Of a DNA stretch of 64,000 bases, positions 1 to 7,954 are shown piece by piece (position 1 is the stretch's first letter; every line of letters begins with the position of its first letter). The translations under genes and the position numbers were made by a program. A model generated the notes under the pieces. It saw nothing but the letters and a program-made list of their open reading frames with translations, did no database searches and was not told where the DNA came from. Origin of the DNA: Segatella copri (GTDB taxonomy: Bacteria; Bacteroidota; Bacteroidia; Bacteroidales; Bacteroidaceae); contig NZ_VZAD01000097.1 of NCBI RefSeq assembly GCF_009495355.1, positions 19,923 to 83,922 on the forward strand, written 5' to 3'.

Positions 1-233
1 GCACTGGCCAAAGAACCTTGCTTCTGCATCTTCTCATACTTCTCACGAACTCGACGAATCTGAGAAATGTCGACACCACGCTGCATCAGCTTGGTGACAA
101 TCTGCGAATTAGAGGTGCCTGCACTATGCTCCTTGGCTACAAAACTCATCACTTGATCATCCGTCATGCCTGACTGTGCCATAACTGAACCTGCAGACAA
201 GAGCATGAGCGCAAAAATGATATATTTCTTCAT
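1..233 (-). CDS. polysaccharide export protein (SLBB family), N-terminal part only
   Basis: Partial gene running off the left edge; the ATG is at 233. The visible 77 residues have a signal peptide (MKKYIIFALMLLSAGSVMAQ) followed by a segment with VAKEH, TSNSQIVTKLMQRGVDISQIR and VREKYEK. In Bacteroidota this precedes the polysaccharide-export/SLBB domains of Wza-like outer-membrane capsule exporters. The diagnostic domains lie outside the window, so the family call rests on the N-terminal pattern. It is on the same strand as hisC, about 110 bases downstream of it; that gap is AT-rich and shows no clear promoter. Confidence 0.6.
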   Translation of the reverse strand, partial: MKKYIIFALMLLSAGSVMAQSGMTDDQVMSFVAKEHSAGTSNSQIVTKLMQRGVDISQIRRVREKYEKMQKQGSLAS

Positions 234-342
234 TGTTTATTGTATGCTAATTTTTTAGATAATTATGCTATTAATATTCTATTCTTATTATTTAATAACT
301 CTAAATCGTGTAATTTGTTGCAAAGGAGCATGGCTTTTTTTC

Positions 343-1377
343 TCAATACTGGCGGAGTGCAGCCAAAAGGTCGATATTTTCGCTCTTTTTGCCGACTGTG
401 ATACGCAGGCAGTTGCCACAGAGTTGCACATTGTTGCGATTGCGCACAATGATGCCTTGGTTGACCAAATAGTTATAGATGGCTGTGGCATCTGTCATCT
501 TTGCGAGGAAGAAGTTGGCCTCTGTGGGGTACACCTTCTCGCAGATAGGAAGGTCGGTGAAGGCTGCCATCACCTTGCCACGTTCCTGCAGAATGGTCTT
601 CACCCAGTCGTCTACCTGATAGGGATCTTTCAGCACCTCGAGTGCCTGCTGCTGAGTGAGGAGGTTGATGTTGTAAGGGTATTTCACCTTATTGAATATA
701 TCTATTATCTGCTTGCTGGCAAATGCCATGCCGAGACGGATGGCTGCACATCCCCATGCCTTACTCATGGTGTTGAGTACGATGAGGTTGGGATATTTTG
801 CCAACTGCAGACGATAGGGGCGGGTCTTGGCAAAGTCGCTATAGGCTTCGTCTACTACCACGATACCGTCGAAACGTGACAATACGCCATCAATGGTTTC
901 GGGCGATATGAGATTGCCGGTAGGATTGTTGGGACTGCATATCCAGATGACCTTGGTGTTCTCATCACAGGCTGCCAAGAGATGGTCGGCTGTGGTCTGG
1001 AACTGCTCGTTGAGCAATACTGGGCGGTATTCCACGTCATTGATGTCGGCACATACTTCATACATACCATAAGTTGGAGCTATGGCCACTACATTGTCCT
1101 TGCCTGGACGGCAGAAAACTCTGTAAACCAAATCAATGGCTTCGTCAGAACCATTGCCCAAGAAGATCTTGTCTTCTGCCACGCCCTTCACCTTGCTGAG
1201 CTGTTTTTTCAATTCGAGCTGCAATGGGTCTGGATAGCGGTTGTAAGGGTCGTTGTATGGATTCTCATTAGCGTCGAGGAAGACGCGAGCTGTACGTCCG
1301 CTGAACTCATTGCGGGCGCAGCTATAGGGTGCCAAGTTCCAAATATTCTCTCGGCAAAGTTGTTTCAGTTCTTTCAT
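343..1377 (-). CDS. hisC: histidinol-phosphate aminotransferase
   Basis: PLP-dependent class I/II aminotransferase that converts imidazole-acetol phosphate to histidinol phosphate. The start MKELKQLC at 1377 is preferred over an in-frame ATG at 1413, because HisC homologues begin near 'NIWNLAPYS' and the extension is not protein-like. Visible family marks are the substrate-side DANENP, the cofactor segments SPNNPTGN and VVDEAYSDF, the Schiff-base lysine in NTMSKAWG, and the phosphate-binding arginine segment AIRLG. About 344 residues, normal for the family. It is the last his gene here, after hisG and hisD; no hisB follows. Confidence 0.95.
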   Translation of the reverse strand: MKELKQLCRENIWNLAPYSCARNEFSGRTARVFLDANENPYNDPYNRYPDPLQLELKKQLSKVKGVAEDKIFLGNGSDEAIDLVYRVFCRPGKDNVVAIAPTYGMYEVCADINDVEYRPVLLNEQFQTTADHLLAACDENTKVIWICSPNNPTGNLISPETIDGVLSRFDGIVVVDEAYSDFAKTRPYRLQLAKYPNLIVLNTMSKAWGCAAIRLGMAFASKQIIDIFNKVKYPYNINLLTQQQALEVLKDPYQVDDWVKTILQERGKVMAAFTDLPICEKVYPTEANFFLAKMTDATAIYNYLVNQGIIVRNRNNVQLCGNCLRITVGKKSENIDLLAALRQY

Positions 1378-1474
1378 TATGATTTTGTCAGAAATTTGAA
1401 GGTAAAAAAGCATATAAAACGCTTCTTTACCTTTTACTTTTTTACTTCTTTACCTTTTTACTTTTTTTACCTTT
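1378..1474 (-). repeat. purine-rich short tandem repeat between hisD and hisC
   Basis: From about 1427 to 1487 the plus strand is an irregular run of TTTACYTTTTT-type units, read as GTAAAAAG-like units on the minus strand. There are about seven copies at 7-11 base intervals and many TAA triplets in all frames. The run starts inside the hisD stop region and fills the hisD-hisC spacer. It may arise by slippage and may unlink translation of the two genes; no stem-loop is evident. Confidence 0.6.
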
Positions 1475-2764
1475 TTACCTTTCACCAAGGCTTTCCATTC
1501 TCAGTTGCATGGCGTTGGCGTGGGCTTCGAGCTGTTCATTCTCTGCCATTGTGACTACAGCCTTGCCGATGCTTCGGATGCCTTCCTTGCTGAGATGCTG
1601 GAATGTGATTTTGCGATTGTAGCTGTCGAGATTTACACCATTATATGCCAAGGCATAGCCATGAGTCGGCAAGGTGTGATTGGTACCGCTGGCATAATCG
1701 CCGGCACTCTCACAAGCATAGTTGCCTAAGAATACACTTCCAGCATTGATAACCTTTTCTGCCATCGCCTCATAGTCGCTTGTGGCGATAATCAGGTGCT
1801 CGGGGGCATAGGCATTGCTCAGGTCGATAGCCTCTTGCTTGTCGTTTACGAGGATGAACTTGGAATTGTCTAATGACTTGAGTGCCATCTCTTTGCGTGG
1901 TAATCGCTCCAGTTGAAGTTCTACCTCTTTTACCACCTTAGAAATCATCTCTTCGGAGGTGGTAATGAAGAACACCTGAGAGTCGAAACCATGTTCCGCC
2001 TGCGACAACAGGTCGGCTGCGACAAAGACAGGGTTGCTGCTTTCATCGGCAATGACACAAACCTCAGATGGACCTGCTGGCATGTCTATCGCCACATCGT
2101 GCAGAGAGACATGCTGTTTGGCAGCCATCACAAACTGGTTGCCCGGTCCGAAGATTTTATATACCTTGGGCACACTTTCTGTACCATAAGCCATGGCTCC
2201 GATGGCTTGAACGCCACCTGCCTTGAAAATCTTGCTGACACCAGCTATCTTGGCAGCCATGAGGATGGCTGGATTTACCTTACCTTCTGCGTTAGGAGGG
2301 GTACAGAGTACTATCTCCTCGCAACCAGCTATCTTGGCTGGTGTGGCAAGCATCAGTACGGTAGAGAACAGAGGGGCTGTACCTCCAGGTATATAGAGAC
2401 CCACCTTCTGTATGGCGACACTTTTCTGCCAGCACTCCACACCAGGGCAGGTTTCCACCTTGCTTCCTTCAAACTTCTGACTTTCATGGAATCGGGCAAT
2501 GTTATGATGGGCAAGCTCCAGTGCATGTTTAAGCTCAGCCGACACCATGTGTTCTGCTTCGTCCATCTCAGCCTCGGATACAGACAAACTGTCGAGATGG
2601 GCATGGTCGAATTTCTCTTCATAGCGCTTAACGGCTTCATCGCCATGATTTCTTACGTCTTCCAAAACTCCCTCAACAGTCGCATTGAGCTGCGATACAT
2701 CGAGGTGCGGACGCTTAACGAGTTCCTTCCATTCTTCCTTTGCAGGATACTTTATTACCTTCAT
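1475..2764 (-). CDS. hisD: histidinol dehydrogenase
   Basis: NAD- and zinc-dependent enzyme that oxidises histidinol to histidine in two steps. The 429-residue product is full length. Family signatures visible: VGLYIPGGTAPLFSTVLM, the GPGNQFV segment, the metal/substrate segment DLLSQAEHG, and the catalytic PEHL motif (YAPEHLIIAT). Middle gene of the hisG-hisD-hisC set. About 300 bases separate it from hisG and contain the palindromic repeat at 2809-3016. A TATCTTTG -7-like box at 3046-3053 on this strand could give it its own promoter. Confidence 0.97.
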   Translation of the reverse strand: MKVIKYPAKEEWKELVKRPHLDVSQLNATVEGVLEDVRNHGDEAVKRYEEKFDHAHLDSLSVSEAEMDEAEHMVSAELKHALELAHHNIARFHESQKFEGSKVETCPGVECWQKSVAIQKVGLYIPGGTAPLFSTVLMLATPAKIAGCEEIVLCTPPNAEGKVNPAILMAAKIAGVSKIFKAGGVQAIGAMAYGTESVPKVYKIFGPGNQFVMAAKQHVSLHDVAIDMPAGPSEVCVIADESSNPVFVAADLLSQAEHGFDSQVFFITTSEEMISKVVKEVELQLERLPRKEMALKSLDNSKFILVNDKQEAIDLSNAYAPEHLIIATSDYEAMAEKVINAGSVFLGNYACESAGDYASGTNHTLPTHGYALAYNGVNLDSYNRKITFQHLSKEGIRSIGKAVVTMAENEQLEAHANAMQLRMESLGER

Positions 2765-2808
2765 TCCAATTTAAGTTTTATATATTCAAGTTTCGCAAGT
2801 AAGCCCCA

Positions 2809-3016
2809 CACGCCCTGAAAGGGCAGAAGCTCTTAGCCCAGGGCATCGCCCTGGGTTGTTTGGGGCGGTAACCTGTCGCCCTGTAAGGGCAAAAGCTTTA
2901 AAACTCCAGGCAATATATAAAGCTGTTGCCCTTACAGGGCGCATTGCTGATTGCCATTATACCCAGGGCGATGCCCTGGGCTAGGAGCTTTTGGGCCTTC
3001 AGCCCGTACTTGAACC
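2809..3016. repeat. large nested palindromic repeat, copy 1
   Basis: Near-palindromic element built of arm pairs. The outer arms read cacgccctgaaagggc / gggccttcagcccgtac, the middle arms carry the self-complementary cccagggcatcgccctggg and cccagggcgatgccctggg, and the inner arms are cgccctgtaagggc / gcccttacagggcg. The same arrangement recurs at 24479-24701, and fragments occur at 19166-19210 and 20865-20891. No coding capacity. It resembles REP/BIME-type or MITE-like repeats. It separates hisG from hisD. Confidence 0.85.
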
Positions 3017-3045
3017 ACATGCGAAACTTCAGTTTACTATTTATG

Positions 3046-3077
3046 CAAAGATATTTGCAAGTGGTTGTTACAAAATC
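3046..3077 (-). promoter_or_regulatory. possible hisDC promoter
   Basis: Reading the minus strand, TATCTTTG (plus 3046-3053) matches the TAnnTTTG box. A TTTTG lies 17 bases upstream (plus 3071-3075), slightly closer than the usual 19-20. It overlaps the end of hisG. If used, hisD and hisC messages would carry the palindromic repeat in their leader. Confidence 0.35.
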
Positions 3078-3919
3078 ATTTTCTCGATAGGAGTTACCAG
3101 GATGCCCTGTGCTCCCAATTCCTTCAGCTTACCGATAATTTCCCAGAAACGCTTCTCGTCGAGAACGGTATGGATAGAGCACCAATTCTCGTCGGCAAGA
3201 GGGATGATGGTAGGACTCTTGATACCTGGCAACACCTCAGTGATGGCATCAATTTTATCCTTAGGGGCATTCATCATCACGTATTTCTTGTCCTGGGCTG
3301 AACGTACTGCCTCAAAGCGGAACAGCATCTCGTTGAGAATCTGATGTTTCTGCTCGTCCATGTTCCAGTTGCCGATGAGGAGAGCCTCGCTCTTCATCAC
3401 AACCTCTACCTCAGCCAGATTGTTGCTGATAAGTGTAGAGCCTGAGCTGACAATATCGAAGATACCATCTGCCAAACCGATACCGGGGCTGATTTCTACA
3501 GAGCCTGTGATGACATGAATGTCGGCGTTGATGCCGTTCTTCTTCATGAAGTTGCGAAGGATGTTGGGGTAGGAGGTGGCTATCTTCTTGCCGTCGAACC
3601 ATTTCAGACCGGTATAGTCGATCTTCTTAGGAATGGCAAGGCTCAGGCGACACTTGCTGAAACCCAGACGGTCGATAATCTGAGCGTTCTCGCCACGCTC
3701 TACAAATTCATTCTCGCCAACGATACCGATATCGGCTACTCCTGAGGCCACGCTCTGAGGAATATCATCATCGCGAAGGTAGAGCACCTCGATAGGGAAA
3801 TTGGTTGACTGTACCAGGAGCGTACGCTTCGAGGCACTTACTTTAATGTCTGCTTCCGAGAGAAGATTCATGGTGTCATCGAAGAGACGACCCTTTGACT
3901 GCACTGCTATTCGTAACAT
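3068..3919 (-). CDS. hisG: ATP phosphoribosyltransferase, long form
   Basis: Catalyses the first step of histidine synthesis, condensing ATP and PRPP. At 283 residues it is the long type with a C-terminal regulatory domain, so histidine feedback is expected and no HisZ partner is needed. Visible: N-terminal IAVQSKGRLFDDTM, VADIGIVGENEFVE, and the PRPP-binding stretch ITGSVEISPGIGLADGIFDIVSSGSTL. The C-terminal 75 residues fit the HisG_C domain. First gene of the his set, with a good promoter at 3948-3978, divergent from the lytic transglycosylase at 4007. Confidence 0.96.
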   Translation of the reverse strand: MLRIAVQSKGRLFDDTMNLLSEADIKVSASKRTLLVQSTNFPIEVLYLRDDDIPQSVASGVADIGIVGENEFVERGENAQIIDRLGFSKCRLSLAIPKKIDYTGLKWFDGKKIATSYPNILRNFMKKNGINADIHVITGSVEISPGIGLADGIFDIVSSGSTLISNNLAEVEVVMKSEALLIGNWNMDEQKHQILNEMLFRFEAVRSAQDKKYVMMNAPKDKIDAITEVLPGIKSPTIIPLADENWCSIHTVLDEKRFWEIIGKLKELGAQGILVTPIEKMIL

Positions 3920-3947
3920 ATTTCTTCATTTTTATTAAAAATCAATG

Positions 3948-3978
3948 CAAAAGTACAGATTTTTGCCCGAATATGCAA
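3948..3978 (-). promoter_or_regulatory. hisG promoter
   Basis: Minus-strand TACTTTTG (plus 3948-3955) with TTG 20 bases upstream (plus 3976-3978), matching the Bacteroidota -7/-33 pattern. The predicted start of transcription is about 20-25 bases before the hisG ATG, too short for a leader-peptide attenuator. It nearly abuts the divergent -7 box at 3988-3995. Confidence 0.6.
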
Positions 3979-3995
3979 GAATATTTGTACTTTTG
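3961..3995 (+). promoter_or_regulatory. promoter of the lytic transglycosylase gene
   Basis: TACTTTTG at 3988-3995 with TTTTG at 3961-3965 (22-base spacing, slightly long). The ATG at 4007 follows by only 11 bases, so the message would be nearly leaderless. This promoter overlaps the upstream element of the hisG promoter on the other strand. Confidence 0.45.
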
Positions 3996-4006
3996 TAGCA
4001 TTAAAC

Positions 4007-5230
4007 ATGAAGAAAGAATATTTATTTGTATTTGTTGCAGGTTTTATGCTCTTGGGATGCTCCTCGAAAAAGGAACAACCAGAGCTTACTCCATGGGGAA
4101 CGCCCGTGGGGGAAGTAGAGGTTTCCGATGAGTCTGCTCCTCAGTCTCAGGGCAAAGGATTGTCGCTCGATGATATCGTGTCGGGTGGTGAACTCATCAT
4201 GCTGACCGTGAATGGACCTACCACCTATTATGATTATCATGGGCATGGAATGGGATTGCAATATTTATTGTGCGAGAAGTTCGCGCAACAGATTGGTGTG
4301 TCGTTACGTGTGGAGGAATGTAAGGACACGGCTGAAATGGTGAGTAAGTTGCAGAAAGGCGAAGGCGACCTGATAGCCGTACCTTTGGCTCGTGTGAAGG
4401 CGAAGGGCGGATTGCTCTTCTGTGGTGTGAAATCGGATGATGAACAATGGTCGGTAGCTGCTGGCAACAAGAGTCTTGCCGATACCCTCAACAGTTGGTT
4501 CAAGCCTAAGATGATAGCAGAGGTGAAACAGGAGGAGAGTTTCTTGCTTTCTTCACGCAGCATCAGCCGTCATGTTTACTCTCCTTTCCTCAATCGTTCT
4601 AAAGGTGTGATATCTAAATACGACAGATTATTCCAGATGTATGCCGGAGCTGCCCGTATGGACTGGCGACTGATGGCTGCCCAGTGTTATCAGGAGAGTT
4701 GCTTCGACCCGAATGCAAAGTCGTGGGCTGGCGCCTGCGGACTGATGCAGATTATGCCTTCTACAGCCGCTCACTTAGGTTTGCCTATGAGTCAGGTGCA
4801 TGAACCTGAGGCTAATGTGGCTGCTGCTGCAAGATACATGGCTGAACTGCAGGGGCATTTCGCTGATATCGGAGACCCATCGCAGCGTGTACTTTTCGCC
4901 TTAGCTGCCTATAATGGTGGATTCCATCATGTGCGTGATGCCATGTCTTTGGCACGTAAACATGGCAGGAATGCATACAACTGGGGTGATGTACGCGAGT
5001 TTGTATTGCGATTGTCTCAGCCTGCTTATTACAGCGACCCGGTAGTGAAATATGGATATATGCGTGGTTCGGAAACTGCCGACTATGTAGACCGTATCCG
5101 TGCCCGGTGGGCTGACTATTGTGGTGTGGCTGGCGGCAGCCGAGGCTTTAGTGGCGGAAGTATCGGTGGTGGTTTTCATGGTGCACCAGTAAAAGCCAAG
5201 CGCAAGTATTCCAACAAATATCATTTGTAA
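4007..5230 (+). CDS. MltF-like membrane-bound lytic murein transglycosylase (lipoprotein)
   Basis: Predicted to cleave peptidoglycan glycan strands with formation of 1,6-anhydromuramic ends at the envelope. Residues 1-18 form a lipoprotein signal with lipobox LLGC (Cys18). Residues about 55-170 resemble a shortened solute-binding-protein module as in MltF. Residues about 205-370 are an SLT domain with the catalytic Glu230 in CYQESCFDP, then GLMQIMPSTA and a NGG segment (AAYNGGFHHV). The tail is Gly/Ser-rich then basic. The last codons form the left arm of a terminator stem (5200-5248). Confidence 0.88.
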   Translation: MKKEYLFVFVAGFMLLGCSSKKEQPELTPWGTPVGEVEVSDESAPQSQGKGLSLDDIVSGGELIMLTVNGPTTYYDYHGHGMGLQYLLCEKFAQQIGVSLRVEECKDTAEMVSKLQKGEGDLIAVPLARVKAKGGLLFCGVKSDDEQWSVAAGNKSLADTLNSWFKPKMIAEVKQEESFLLSSRSISRHVYSPFLNRSKGVISKYDRLFQMYAGAARMDWRLMAAQCYQESCFDPNAKSWAGACGLMQIMPSTAAHLGLPMSQVHEPEANVAAAARYMAELQGHFADIGDPSQRVLFALAAYNGGFHHVRDAMSLARKHGRNAYNWGDVREFVLRLSQPAYYSDPVVKYGYMRGSETADYVDRIRARWADYCGVAGGSRGFSGGSIGGGFHGAPVKAKRKYSNKYHL

Positions 5231-5248
5231 TTATTGGAATACTTGCGC
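5200..5248 (+). terminator. terminator overlapping the end of the transglycosylase gene
   Basis: Perfect 15-bp stem, GCGCAAGTATTCCAA at 5200-5214 with its complement at 5234-5248. The loop has a smaller CAAAT/ATTTG pairing and contains the TAA stop (5228-5230). A T-rich stretch follows. The convergent gene ygiQ ends at 5271. Confidence 0.7.
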
Positions 5249-5270
5249 ACGGGTGTTTTATGAAACTCCT

Positions 5271-7523
5271 TTATTTCTTTCCTCTTTTGTTTCGGTTGTT
5301 GCTGTCGAAGTTGGGATTGAAGCTTTTCTTCTTTTTGTTTTTGAAGAAGCCGGCACCCTTGGCTTTGGCTTCGTGCAATTCGGCCCTGGCAGCAGCCACA
5401 ACATCACGGATGTTGGCAGACTTTCCGTTCAGCGGTTTGCCATCATTAAGATATTTCTCTTCGTCGTAACAACCCACGTTGCCATAACCCTTTGGAGCAT
5501 ATTCGTTTTTTCCTCTCTGTACATTCTGACGATAGCCGCCTCGTTGTGAGTCTTGTCTGTAGGCTCCACGCTGATTCTCCTGTCGGTTGTTGCCACGCTT
5601 GCCTTTGGCTCCACGTCCTACTCCTGGGTTGTCGTAAGTAGAGCCAATGGCCTTGTCGTCGTAACGAGCTTGAGGCATTCTGCCTTTTCCACCTCTCAAT
5701 GGTTTGTCGTAGAGCTTGGCTATCAGGTCGGAACGGCCAATGCGCTTCAATTCAGACTCAATAGCTCGACGCTCCTCCGGCTTGTACCAGAAGAAGAACA
5801 TGCGCTGGGCAAGTTTTTCCTTTGGAGTCTTAGCGCTGAACACCGGTTCGAGCGTGTAGGGATCATAGCCGGTATACCAAGTCTCGGTAGAGATGGTCAT
5901 GGGTGTAGGAGTGAAGTCCTGCACCTGCTCCAGATGGAAATCGAGTCCTTTGGTGATGACCGCCAACTCAGCCATATCCTCCTCATGACAGCCGGGATGC
6001 GAACTGATGAAGTAAGGGATGATCTGCTGGTTGAGTCCTTCCTCCTTATTGATGCGATCGAAGATGCGCTTGAACTCATAGAACAGGTCGAATGACGGCT
6101 TGCGCATGAACTTCAGTACTTCAGGGCTGGTATGCTCTGGTGCCACTTTGAGTCGGCCACTCACATGCTTGGTAATGAGTTCGCGGGTGTACTGACGGGC
6201 TGCGGCATTGATCTTCTCGTCCTTGCTCTTGTGCAACAACAGGTCGTAGCGCACACCACTGCCGATAAAACTCTTCTTGATGCCGGGCAGAGCATCCACG
6301 GCATGATAGATGTCGAGCAGTTTGCTGTGATCGGTGTTGAGGTTAGGACAAATCTGTGGATTCACACAGGAAGGTCGTTTGCACTTCTCACATGCCTTGA
6401 GGTTATTGCCATGCATTCCATACATGTTGGCAGATGGTCCGCCGAGGTCGCTCAGATAACCCTTGAAGTCGGGCATCTGGATAATCTTTTTCACCTCCTT
6501 GAGGATGCTTTCCTTGCTGCGACAGACCACAAACTTACCCTGATGGGCAGAGATGGTGCAGAAGGAACAGCCACCGAAACAGCCACGGTGAAGGTTGACC
6601 GAGAACTTGATCATCTCGTAGGCGGGTATGGTCTTACCTTTGTATTTAGGGTGGGGCAATCGGGTATAGGGAAGGTCGAAGGAGGCGTCGAGTTCCTCCG
6701 TTGTCATGGTAGGGAATGGAGGATTGACCACCACTACCTTGCCATCCACGGGCTGGATCATGCGCTGGGCATGAACCTTATTCGATTCTTCTTCCAGATG
6801 ACGTACATTCTCTGCTTGTCCTTTCTTGTTCTGCAGGCATTCCTCATGGCTGTGCAGCATGATGTCATCTTCCTTGATACCGCCGGGGATCTCGTCCTCG
6901 CGACAGAGAAAGACTGTCTGCGGAATGTCTCTTATCTCCTTGATTGTGCGACCGCTGTCGAGTGCTTCGGCCAAGGCGATGATAGACTTTTCACCCATAC
7001 CATAGAGGATGATGTCGGCACCCGAATCACAAAGAATACATTTCTTCAGCTTATCCTGCCAGTAGTCATAATGACTGATGCGGCGCATGCTGGCTTCAAT
7101 GCCGCCCAATGATACAGGAACATCGGGATAGAGTTTCTTGAGGATCTGTGTGTAGACGATAGAAGGATAGTCGGGGCGCATGTCGTGACGTGAGTCTGGA
7201 CTGAAAGCATCCTCGCTGCGCATACGCCGATTGGCTGTGTAGCGGTTTACCATCGAGTCCATTGCGCCTGGCGAAACTCCAAAGAAGAGACGGGGACGTC
7301 CCAGTTTCTTGAAATCTCTAAAGTCACCATGCCAGTCGGGTTGAGGTACGATGGCTACTTTGTATCCATGAGCTTCGAGCGTGCGTGCTATGACGGCAGG
7401 ACCGAAGGATGGATGATCCACGTAGGCATCACCCGAGAAGAGGATGACATCGAGCTGATCCCATCCTCGCAGTTCGCATTCCTTCTTAGTGGTAGGCAGA
7501 AAATCTGTCAGTCTGTATTCCAT
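5271..7523 (-). CDS. YgiQ family radical SAM protein
   Basis: Radical S-adenosylmethionine protein of the YgiQ/UPF0313 type; its substrate is not known. The [4Fe-4S] motif CxxxCxxC is seen as CFGGCSFC (Cys315, Cys319, Cys322), preceded by an N-terminal domain with SLGGIEASMRRISHYDYW and followed by PDFKGYLSDLGGPSANMYG and KVAPEHTS, all typical of the family. A further cysteine cluster (CEKCKRPSCVNPQICPNL) may hold a second metal site. After about residue 640 the protein carries a Gly/Arg/Gln-rich tail with repeated RQ..QRG units and a lysine-rich end. Nine bases separate it from the small gene upstream. Confidence 0.93.
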   Translation of the reverse strand: MEYRLTDFLPTTKKECELRGWDQLDVILFSGDAYVDHPSFGPAVIARTLEAHGYKVAIVPQPDWHGDFRDFKKLGRPRLFFGVSPGAMDSMVNRYTANRRMRSEDAFSPDSRHDMRPDYPSIVYTQILKKLYPDVPVSLGGIEASMRRISHYDYWQDKLKKCILCDSGADIILYGMGEKSIIALAEALDSGRTIKEIRDIPQTVFLCREDEIPGGIKEDDIMLHSHEECLQNKKGQAENVRHLEEESNKVHAQRMIQPVDGKVVVVNPPFPTMTTEELDASFDLPYTRLPHPKYKGKTIPAYEMIKFSVNLHRGCFGGCSFCTISAHQGKFVVCRSKESILKEVKKIIQMPDFKGYLSDLGGPSANMYGMHGNNLKACEKCKRPSCVNPQICPNLNTDHSKLLDIYHAVDALPGIKKSFIGSGVRYDLLLHKSKDEKINAAARQYTRELITKHVSGRLKVAPEHTSPEVLKFMRKPSFDLFYEFKRIFDRINKEEGLNQQIIPYFISSHPGCHEEDMAELAVITKGLDFHLEQVQDFTPTPMTISTETWYTGYDPYTLEPVFSAKTPKEKLAQRMFFFWYKPEERRAIESELKRIGRSDLIAKLYDKPLRGGKGRMPQARYDDKAIGSTYDNPGVGRGAKGKRGNNRQENQRGAYRQDSQRGGYRQNVQRGKNEYAPKGYGNVGCYDEEKYLNDGKPLNGKSANIRDVVAAARAELHEAKAKGAGFFKNKKKKSFNPNFDSNNRNKRGKK

Positions 7524-7532
7524 TCTTACGTT

Positions 7533-7868
7533 TTAGTCTGTTATTGCGTTTGTGTCTTCTGCCTCGTTGGCGGCACGTTTGTCGAGCCAGTCCACATAGA
7601 GCAGGACGAGGTTGTGAAGGCCGAGTGCCTTCATGTTACTGTTGTAGATGACGTCGAGACACAAGTCGAGTAATGCCTTGTCCTGACAGTTGTCCGCTTC
7701 GAGCAGGGCACGTACGTTGAGCTTGAGTTTCTCCAATACTCCCTCGTCGATGATGCCGTTGCTGTCTACGAGGTTGCGGAGCAACTGGTATTTGTCGATG
7801 GTCTCAAGGTGCAGGTCGCTCACTTCTATAGAGCGTGTGCCTGACTGGTTTGCTTGAATTTTATACAT
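7533..7868 (-). CDS. conserved small protein of unknown function
   Basis: Open frame of 111 codons starting MYKIQANQSGTRSIEV. No signal peptide or membrane segment; predicted mostly helical, acidic, with leucine-rich helices (KLKLNVRALLEADNC, LHNLVLLYVDWLDKR). It ends 9 bases before ygiQ on the same strand, so they are probably co-transcribed. I do not recognise the family. Normal codon use and tight spacing support a real gene. Confidence 0.6.
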   Translation of the reverse strand: MYKIQANQSGTRSIEVSDLHLETIDKYQLLRNLVDSNGIIDEGVLEKLKLNVRALLEADNCQDKALLDLCLDVIYNSNMKALGLHNLVLLYVDWLDKRAANEAEDTNAITD

Positions 7869-7954
7869 AGTCTTTCTGTTTTTATGTTGTTGTTGTTATC
7901 TTTATTGAACTTTTAATTTTAGCTTACACAAGCGCAAACTTAGCGCCTCTGTTT

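Noticed and set aside
2809..3016. Palindromic repeat considered as an integron attC site
   Set aside because: It has several internal palindromes and no integrase or cassette array; the second full copy shows the REP/MITE-like layout instead.
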